The notes beneath the pieces are model-generated. The model was not told the origin of the DNA. It was given only the letters and a program-made list of their open reading frames with translations, and searched no databases. Positions 1-4,430 of a stretch of DNA of 5,893 bases are shown piece after piece; the stretch's first letter is position 1, and each line of letters opens with the position of its first letter. A program made the translations under genes and the position numbers. Source of the DNA: an uncultured Bacteroidales bacterium (GTDB lineage Bacteria; Bacteroidota; Bacteroidia; Bacteroidales; Lentimicrobiaceae); contig CALCQV010000129.1 of the NCBI GenBank assembly GCA_937894795.1, positions 1 to 5,893 on the forward strand, given 5' to 3'.

Positions 1-67
1 GACAGGATTCAAACCTGTAACCTTCTGATCCGTAGTCAGATGCTCTATTCAGTTGAGCCACGGAGCC
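1..67 (-). tRNA. tRNA-Arg (anticodon ACG), 3' end cut off by the window
   Basis: Read on the minus strand the sequence folds as a tRNA. It has a 5' acceptor strand GGCTCCG, a D arm closed by GCTC/GAGC, and an anticodon stem TCTGA/TCAGA around the loop CTACGGA, which places ACG at positions 34-36. The T arm is ACAGG, TTTGAAT, CCTGT. Anticodon ACG reads CGN arginine codons; in bacteria A34 of this tRNA is normally converted to inosine by TadA. Only the first base of the 3' acceptor strand is inside the window. The rest of that strand, the discriminator base and any CCA end lie before position 1. The tRNA is otherwise intact. Confidence 0.95.
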
Positions 68-79
68 TTTAAGAGGGTG

Positions 80-109
80 CAAATATACGTATTTTTCTGT
101 TATTCCAAA
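80..109 (-). promoter_or_regulatory. Bacteroidota-type promoter for the tRNA-Arg gene
   Basis: On the minus strand TTTG (106-109) is followed by an 18-nt spacer and TATATTTG (80-87). This matches the Bacteroidota primary sigma consensus of a -33 TTTG/TTG and a -7 TAnnTTTG, with the -7 box exact. Transcription would start a few bases below position 80, shortly before the tRNA 5' end at 67, which is the expected arrangement for a stable RNA gene. The match also supports placing the window in Bacteroidota. The call is from motif match and position only. Confidence 0.75.
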
Positions 110-241
110 TTAATAAGGCTCAAAAATATTGAACCAATTAAAAATATTCCTGCCGTTGCACTATAATTCCAAAAATAGCCGTTCATTTGCCGTCCATTTT
201 AGTCAATTTCATCATAAATAATAAATGTAAGATTACAGATT

Positions 242-577
242 ATGGACGCACCCTGGCTTAAATCATTACCTGTTGCCATTACCGTTACTGATAAGGAAGG
301 TAAGATCATTGAAATGAATGACAAGTCGGCCGATGTATTTTCAAAGTATGGTGGTTATGAGTTGTTGGGCAAGGATCTAAACCATTGTCACAATCCACAT
401 TCACGTGAAGTTATTGCAGGCATGTTGGCAAATAATACTACCAATGTATATACCATTGAAAAACAAGGCACCAGAAAACTAATATACCAAACGCCATGGT
501 ATGACAATGGAGAGGTTGCCGGATTGGTTGAACTCTCTATCATCATACCCTGGGAGATGCCACATTTTAAGCGATAG
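242..577 (+). CDS. Small stand-alone PAS-domain protein
   Basis: This 111-residue protein is essentially one PAS domain. Residues 8-30 (SLPVAITVTDKEGKIIEMND and onward) form the typical opening strands, in which 'T/DxxGxIxxxN' leads into the first helices. The block YELLGKDLNHCH (39-50) precedes a helix and then the strands NVYTIEKQGTRKLIYQTPWY (68-87) and GEVAGLVELSIIIP (90-103). The strand pattern and the 'TIEKxGxxKLIYQTPWY' segment resemble PAS domains linked to DUF438-like proteins; this is recalled, not searched. There is no signal peptide, membrane segment or output domain (kinase, GGDEF, HTH), so it is probably a cytoplasmic sensor or binding module acting through a partner encoded elsewhere. 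Cys49, His50 and His53 form a cluster that could bind a metal or haem; that is inference. An in-frame stop at 215-217 limits upstream extension, and 242 is the first ATG in frame after it. The gene converges with the redoxin gene at 595. Confidence 0.8.
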   Translation: MDAPWLKSLPVAITVTDKEGKIIEMNDKSADVFSKYGGYELLGKDLNHCHNPHSREVIAGMLANNTTNVYTIEKQGTRKLIYQTPWYDNGEVAGLVELSIIIPWEMPHFKR

Positions 578-585
578 CAGTTATT

Positions 586-603
586 CAGAAAGTTTTATTT
601 CTG
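586..603. terminator. Possible weak shared terminator between convergent genes
   Basis: CAGAAA (586-591) and TTTCTG (598-603) form a 6-bp inverted repeat around a 6-nt loop. It lies exactly where the PAS gene (stop 575-577) and the redoxin gene (stop codon at 595-597, minus strand) converge. It is AT-rich, overlaps the end of the redoxin coding sequence and lacks a clean T-run. The call rests mostly on its position between converging genes. Confidence 0.25.
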
Positions 604-1200
604 TGCAATCTTGATGGTGCAACCAATAGCCTTGGTGAAATTCGGCTCTGGTTGTTTGTTGTTTCTTAGCGCTTCAATGGCATTTTCGAGATATTTTTCA
701 GTAACCGCTGATGCGTCCTGATGATTATTGTCAATTGCCCCTATATAGGCCACCTTATTGCCGGCTGCAGTTTTTTCAAGAAGATATACATGAGGTGTTC
801 GTGTGGCACCATAAAGAGGAAGTACTTTTTGTCCGTCGTCAAATAAGTAAGGGAAACTGAAGTTCTTCTCTTTTGCCCTCACCTGCATTTTCTCATAACT
901 ATCATCAGGTGCAATTGCAGGATCATTTGGATTTATAGCTATAACAGGATAACCCAGTGGGGCATACTTTTTATTCAGATCGTTGATTCTGTCTTCATAA
1001 GCTATAGAAAACGGACAATGATTGCAGGTAAATATTACAACATAGCCTTTGGCATCTTTAAAATCAGCCAATGAAACCATCTTACCATTCACATTCTTGA
1101 GTTTAAAGTCGGCTGCCTTATCTCCCACCTGGTATCCCTGGGCTATTGCATTAACTGTAAGGGTTAATATTGCTATTGTTAAAATTGTTAGCTTTTTCAT
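595..1200 (-). CDS. Exported peroxiredoxin/thioredoxin-like protein (CNHC motif)
   Basis: This 201-residue protein has a signal peptide at residues 1-21 (hydrophobic core from about 4 to 20, probable cleavage near AIAQ), so it acts in the periplasm. The mature part is a thioredoxin-fold redoxin. The opening GYQVGDKAADFKLKNVNGK is typical of AhpC/TSA-like proteins. It is followed by the strand VVIFTCNHCPF with redox pair Cys59-Asn-His-Cys62 and the cis-proline Pro136 in RTPHVYLL. Gly-Cys194-Thr-Ile-Lys near the C-terminus is a conserved ending that I recall from PRX-like proteins with this CxxCP motif. The length is normal and nothing is disrupted. Likely roles are thiol-disulfide exchange or peroxide reduction in the envelope; the substrate is unknown. 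It lies downstream of a second exported thioredoxin-like gene on the same strand, about 138 bp away, which suggests a shared redox role. No clear promoter was seen in that gap. Confidence 0.88.
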   Translation of the reverse strand: MKKLTILTIAILTLTVNAIAQGYQVGDKAADFKLKNVNGKMVSLADFKDAKGYVVIFTCNHCPFSIAYEDRINDLNKKYAPLGYPVIAINPNDPAIAPDDSYEKMQVRAKEKNFSFPYLFDDGQKVLPLYGATRTPHVYLLEKTAAGNKVAYIGAIDNNHQDASAVTEKYLENAIEALRNNKQPEPNFTKAIGCTIKIAQK

Positions 1201-1296
1201 TTTGATTGTTATTAGTGTTAATTATCACTTTATTTATTCAGTTTATTGTTTTAGTAAAGCAGTGCGTTATAAATTACCGGCTAAAAGAGTATAATA

Positions 1297-1315
1297 CAAG
1301 CTACCGGAGCTATTG
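1297..1315 (-). terminator. Possible intrinsic terminator after the TlpA-like gene
   Basis: On the minus strand CAATAGCT, a CCGGT loop and AGCTTG form a short stem (CAA/TTG plus AGC/GCT, with a 2-nt bulge). It is followed by a T-rich tract reading TATTATACTCTTTT. It sits about 25 bp after the stop of the TlpA-like gene, in the right orientation to end its transcript before the redoxin gene. The stem is short, so the call is weak. If real, the two redoxin genes are transcribed separately. Confidence 0.27.
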
Positions 1316-1338
1316 GCCATGAGGATGCTATGTAAATA

Positions 1339-1914
1339 TTAAAATTCATCAGAATCAAACAGTTCAAGTATGCTCCTTATTTCAGCATAGGTAAATTCCT
1401 TTTCAAAGAACATTCTTTGATCTTTATTATAAAAAATGGTAGCAGGTATGGAACCACTCCATGATTGGTCAACTTTATTAATCCAAGCGTTTGAATCAGG
1501 ATCACTTAGCACTATTACTTCAGGTGTGACCTTGTGTTTTTTAATAAAAGGAATCAAGCGTGATTCTATTTGTCGTTCAAAATCAAGACTAACCAGCAGC
1601 ACTTTTAGCTTCTTATCGGCAAATTCATCATTAATCTGCTGAAAGTAAGGAAGTTCCTTAATACATGGAGCACACCAGGTGGCCCAGAAATTAATGATGT
1701 AAGTTGTATCATTTCCTTTCTCCAGGTAAGGTTTCAAACCATTGAAATCAACCACTTTGATTGCCGCTTCGGTTAATTGAGAAGCCTCAGAATTAAATGA
1801 CGTTTGAGTATGCAAAGCAATGGCGGTTACAGATGACATCTGTGCCTGTACGGAGTACGAACCTGTACCAATAAGCAGAGCAAGAATGAGTTTGTTAAGT
1901 TGTTTCTTCGTCAT
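1339..1914 (-). CDS. Exported TlpA/ResA-like thiol-disulfide oxidoreductase
   Basis: This 191-residue protein is predicted from the ATG at 1914. That start gives a clean signal peptide: MTKKQLNK, a hydrophobic stretch, then SVQAQ, with cleavage near residue 25. An earlier in-frame ATG at 1980 would add 22 residues ahead of it and spoil the signal peptide, so I reject it. The mature protein has a short linker and then a thioredoxin fold. The strand TTYIINFWATWCAPCIKEL carries the redox pair Cys81-Ala-Pro-Cys84, LKVLLVSLDF is a central strand, and SGSIPATIFY contains the cis-proline Pro157. WATWCAPC is the classic TlpA/ResA/DsbE motif of periplasmic reductases that keep cysteines of cytochromes or other exported proteins reduced. 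The real partner cannot be told from here. The same-strand gene 138 bp downstream encodes another exported redoxin, a likely functional neighbour. The amidohydrolase stop lies 125 bp upstream. Confidence 0.88.
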   Translation of the reverse strand: MTKKQLNKLILALLIGTGSYSVQAQMSSVTAIALHTQTSFNSEASQLTEAAIKVVDFNGLKPYLEKGNDTTYIINFWATWCAPCIKELPYFQQINDEFADKKLKVLLVSLDFERQIESRLIPFIKKHKVTPEVIVLSDPDSNAWINKVDQSWSGSIPATIFYNKDQRMFFEKEFTYAEIRSILELFDSDEF

Positions 1915-2039
1915 AGGACTTCTAATAACGCAAACCGTTAAAAAAAGTTCACAAGTGGTGACATAGAAGAAATTACCCAATAGACTTCAGGTGCAGGACA
2001 ATAATTCAAAATAAAGAGTCAGAAAAAAAGCAGGTCAGA

Positions 2040-3674
2040 TTATCGTGAGAACACAGCTTTGCCGTCAACATAGGTTCTAACGACCTTAGCTTTGGGTATT
2101 TCACGTGCCTTAACCTGCATAATATCCATGTCGAGAATCACAAAGTCGGCGTTCTTACCCGGTTCAAGGCTACCACGACGATCATCTTCAAAGCAGGCTT
2201 TTGCAGCCCAAAGGGTAATACTGCGCAATGCTTCCTGGCGGGTAAGGGCATTTTCACGCTGAAAACCTCTCATCGGTTGACCATCAAGATTCTTACGATC
2301 AACTGCTGCATAAAAGGAATAAATTGGACTGATATTTTCTATTGGGAAATCAGTACCATTTGCCAGCCAGCCATTTTCACGCATTAGCTTTCTGTAGGCA
2401 TAGGCATTTGTTATTCGTCGGCCCAGACGTTGACGGGCCCACGACATATCAGAAGTAGCATGAGTAGCCTGAATAGATGGAATGATGCCAAACTCGCCGA
2501 ACTTTTTAAAATCATTGGGATCGATCACCTGGCAATGTTCAATTCGCCACCTTAAGTTATTGCCCGGCAACAGGTAATTGCTGTATACATCAAGCACCAA
2601 TCGGTTGGCAGAATCGCCAATTGCATGTGTATTTACCTGGTAGCCATTATCGTAGGCCATAACACACCACTTGCCCAATTCTTCGGGAGTTATGGTCATG
2701 GTACCAAAATTACCGTGATCATCAGAATATGGCTTAAGCATACAGGCTCCCCTAGAACCAAGAGCACCATCAGCATAAAGCTTAATTGCCCTCACATTCA
2801 GCTTATCACGTTTAAGTACCCCCTCCTTGATAAATCGTTCATAGTTTTCGGAAGTAGGATTAAGCATCACGTAAAAGGCCATTTTCAGAATATCTTCAGA
2901 ATGAAGACTATCATAAAAATCGACAAGCCATGGATCGGCTCCGGCTTCAGTAACCATGGTAAGGCCAACGTTATAACATTCATCGGCAGCCTGCTGCATC
3001 ATCCTGGCCAGCAAATCACCCTTTGGCGATGGAATAAGATTACGGAATGTATCAGCCAATGACTCGGTAAAGATACCGGTAAACTTTCCTTTCCTAATTA
3101 TTGCTTCAGCCGGACTGGGAAGACTATCCACTTTCAATCCTGAGAGATCAATGGCAGCCTGGTTAACCAGAACGGCATGCCCGTCGATTCGAATAAGTAC
3201 AACCGGATTATCAGGATATTTTTCATTTAGCAACTTGTTATCAGGAAATTGCTGTCCCGGCCAATTGTTCTGATCCCATCCCCTGCCAACAATCCATTGA
3301 GAAGGTGATTTCACAGAATGGGCTTCAATTATTTCAAGCAACTCATTGAATGATTGGGCTGGACGAAGATCGGCATATTGATGGTTCTGTACATAACCAT
3401 AAAAATGACTATGCGGGTCAATGAACCCTGGATATATAGCCCTCCCTTCAGCATCATAGACAGAATCAGCCTTATACTTCTCGTTAATGGTTATATCATC
3501 ACCAACTGAAACAATCTTTCCACGATCAATTGCCATAGTTGTATGCAGCGTGAATGCACTATCGACAGTATAAATAACTGCATTTCTAACTATCAGATCA
3601 ACAGAGGTTTTACCCTTATTGCAGGATGTGACAACCATGGTTGCAAGCATTAAACTTATTAATCGCCAAAGCAT
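2040..3674 (-). CDS. Lipoprotein amidohydrolase, YtcJ-like (amidohydrolase family 3)
   Basis: This 544-residue protein is complete and of normal length for YtcJ/N-substituted formamide deformylase-like enzymes. Residues 1-18 form a lipoprotein signal peptide with lipobox VTSC (Cys18), so it is probably lipid-anchored. No acidic surface-export signal follows the Cys (NKGKTS), which favours a periplasm-facing location; that part is inference. Metal and active-site motifs of the amidohydrolase TIM barrel are present in order: GFIDPHSHFYG (His88, His90), DGHAVLVN (163-170), IKLYADGALGSRG (Lys298, Asp302), NTHAIGDSANR (His350), IEHCQ (His380) and NGTDFPIENISP (Asp442). The C-terminal GSLEPGKNADFVILD (501-515) is the usual return strand of the flanking beta-sandwich. 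The enzyme should hydrolyse an amide, formamide or similar C-N bond; the substrate is unknown. The ATG at 3674 directly begins the signal peptide. It is divergent from the large surface protein across a 756-bp gap. Confidence 0.92.
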   Translation of the reverse strand: MLWRLISLMLATMVVTSCNKGKTSVDLIVRNAVIYTVDSAFTLHTTMAIDRGKIVSVGDDITINEKYKADSVYDAEGRAIYPGFIDPHSHFYGYVQNHQYADLRPAQSFNELLEIIEAHSVKSPSQWIVGRGWDQNNWPGQQFPDNKLLNEKYPDNPVVLIRIDGHAVLVNQAAIDLSGLKVDSLPSPAEAIIRKGKFTGIFTESLADTFRNLIPSPKGDLLARMMQQAADECYNVGLTMVTEAGADPWLVDFYDSLHSEDILKMAFYVMLNPTSENYERFIKEGVLKRDKLNVRAIKLYADGALGSRGACMLKPYSDDHGNFGTMTITPEELGKWCVMAYDNGYQVNTHAIGDSANRLVLDVYSNYLLPGNNLRWRIEHCQVIDPNDFKKFGEFGIIPSIQATHATSDMSWARQRLGRRITNAYAYRKLMRENGWLANGTDFPIENISPIYSFYAAVDRKNLDGQPMRGFQRENALTRQEALRSITLWAAKACFEDDRRGSLEPGKNADFVILDMDIMQVKAREIPKAKVVRTYVDGKAVFSR

Positions 3675-3713
3675 TCGACCAATTTTTACGCGAAATTATA
3701 AAAATTATGGTTT

Positions 3714-3761
3714 CAATAATGACCAATTCCTAAGTTGGTTAATAGGATGGTCATTCTATTG
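3714..3761. repeat. Interrupted inverted repeat upstream of the amidohydrolase gene
   Basis: AATGACCA (3718-3725) is matched by TGGTCATT (3748-3755). The outer bases CAAT (3714-3717) and ATTG (3758-3761) also pair after a 2-nt bulge. Inside it, ACCAA (3722-3726) and TTGGT (3735-3739) form a second, competing inverted repeat. The element lies about 40-85 bp upstream of the amidohydrolase start codon, where an operator would be expected. The pairing is seen directly; the regulatory role is inference. Confidence 0.4.
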
Positions 3762-3784
3762 AAAGATCACTGTGTTACATAATA

Positions 3785-3854
3785 CTGATAATCAGATTAG
3801 TCCAATAATAGCACTTATAATAAGAACCTTTAAAATTGTCACATCAGTTCTTAT
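3785..3854. repeat. Two inverted repeats in the divergent intergenic region
   Basis: CTGAT-A-ATCAG (3785-3795) is an 11-bp near-perfect dyad. ATAAGAAC (3820-3827) and GTTCTTAT (3847-3854) form an 8-bp perfect inverted repeat with a 19-nt spacer. Neither is followed by a T-run, so they look more like protein-binding dyads than terminators. Short dyads also arise by chance in AT-rich DNA, hence the modest confidence. Confidence 0.3.
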
Positions 3855-3944
3855 CAAAAAGATACAAATGATGTAAGCGATTTAAATAAGGCAATCATGC
3901 CATTCGTATGTAAATAATCTCAATCAGCAGCATATATATTGACT

Positions 3945-3960
3945 ATGCATAATTATGTAT
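3945..3960. repeat. 16-bp palindrome with one mismatched pair
   Basis: ATGCATAATTATGTAT contains the perfect 10-bp palindrome CATAATTATG (3948-3957), flanked by further matching AT pairs after one mismatch. It lies roughly mid-way between the divergent genes. It may be a dimeric regulator site or chance in AT-rich DNA. Confidence 0.25.
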
Positions 3961-4051
3961 TGTTCAATTTCCCTTTATATTCAATGTTTCTTTATTTATT
4001 TTTAACATCACACGCTTTTCTTAATAGGATAATTCAGTATATCTAATGTAA

Positions 4052-4087
4052 ATGCAAAGTGCAAATCACGTGGCTTTATGTGCAAAT
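4052..4087. repeat. Direct repeats GTGCAAAT, two helical turns apart
   Basis: GTGCAAAT occurs at 4059-4066 and again at 4080-4087, exactly 21 bp apart. A related copy, ATGCAAAG, sits at 4052-4059. A CACGTG palindrome (4067-4072) lies between the two exact copies. The 21-bp spacing puts the exact copies on the same face of the DNA helix, as in tandem activator sites. The element lies about 345-380 bp upstream of the large surface-protein start. Confidence 0.35.
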
Positions 4088-4223
4088 TGTATAAGATTTT
4101 CAATGATTATCTGTCGTAAATTAGCTATAGAAATATATCAAAGAATAACATTATTAATTAACCAAAAACAGTAAAAGGAACAAAAAGAAAAAAAAACAGC
4201 AAGATCAAAATGCCAAACAAAGC

Positions 4224-4263
4224 TCAGCCTGAAGAATAGATAGGCTGAAAGAATGAACTTCTT
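4224..4263 (+). promoter_or_regulatory. Two adjacent stem-loops in the leader, followed by a T-run
   Basis: TCAGCCT (4224-4230) pairs with AGGCTGA (4242-4248), a 7-bp stem with an 11-nt loop. AAGAA (4249-4253) then pairs with TTCTT (4259-4263), starting on the very next base. The sequence continues CCCAATTTTTCTG, with five consecutive Ts. An alternative pairing of GAAGAA (4231-4236) with TTCTTC (4259-4264) would break both stems. This could be a weak terminator or attenuator. The second stem also covers the ATG at 4253. Confidence 0.3.
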
Positions 4264-4368
4264 CCCAATTTTTCTGACACTGGTCATATTAAGCTACCAT
4301 GTCTACCCTGTTTTCTATTATACACCCCCCAACAATCAGAAAGTATCTCTTTATTAATTATTCATTTA

Positions 4369-4400
4369 CAGGTAAATATATACCTGAGGGCAATTGCCTT
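4369..4400 (+). promoter_or_regulatory. Back-to-back stem-loops just upstream of the surface-protein start
   Basis: CAGGTA (4369-4374) and TACCTG (4381-4386) form a 6-bp stem with a 6-nt loop. The next base begins AGGGC (4387-4391), which pairs with GCCTT (4396-4400) around an AATT loop, with one G-U pair. The second element includes the perfect 10-bp DNA palindrome GGCAATTGCC (4389-4398). They end 30 bases before the ATG at 4431. They could act on the mRNA leader or as paired DNA operator sites. Confidence 0.4.
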
Positions 4401-4430
4401 GTCTTAAAATTAATCAAAAAGAAGAGAAAA

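Larger units (their letters stand above)
3675..4430. other. Long AT-rich divergent intergenic region, no convincing gene
   Basis: This 756-bp stretch separates the divergent amidohydrolase and large surface-protein genes, so it must hold both promoters. I found no exact TAnnTTTG box with a well-spaced TTG on either strand, no tRNA or rRNA, and no coding frame with recognisable protein sequence. It does contain several inverted repeats, a pair of direct repeats and two sets of adjacent stem-loops, listed separately. A 34-codon hydrophobic frame at 4253-4357 (plus) is possible but unproven. The length is unusual for a compact genome and fits a heavily regulated promoter or long 5' leader. Confidence 0.7.

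Noticed and set aside
1..67. Integration site at the tRNA-Arg gene marking a genomic island
   Set aside because: No integrase gene or direct repeat of the tRNA 3' end is visible, and the 3' end lies outside the window.
1049..1294. 81-codon open frame on the plus strand
   Set aside because: It overlaps the 5' part of the exported redoxin gene on the opposite strand, and its protein has no recognisable motif. It is a shadow of the real gene.
1436..1642. 68-codon open frame on the plus strand
   Set aside because: It lies wholly inside the TlpA-like gene on the other strand, which has clear active-site motifs.
1915..1980. 22-residue N-terminal extension of the TlpA-like protein from an ATG at 1980
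   Set aside because: It would put residues MGNFFYVTT and onward ahead of a normal signal peptide. The ATG at 1914 gives a typical Lys-rich start, hydrophobic core and AQ cleavage site.
2625..3062. 145-codon open frame on the plus strand
   Set aside because: It lies opposite the catalytic core of the amidohydrolase and has no family features.
3675..4430. CRISPR array, insertion sequence or attachment site in the long intergenic region
   Set aside because: There are no regularly spaced identical repeats of suitable length, no transposase remnants and no long terminal inverted repeats. The repeats present are 5-8 bp.
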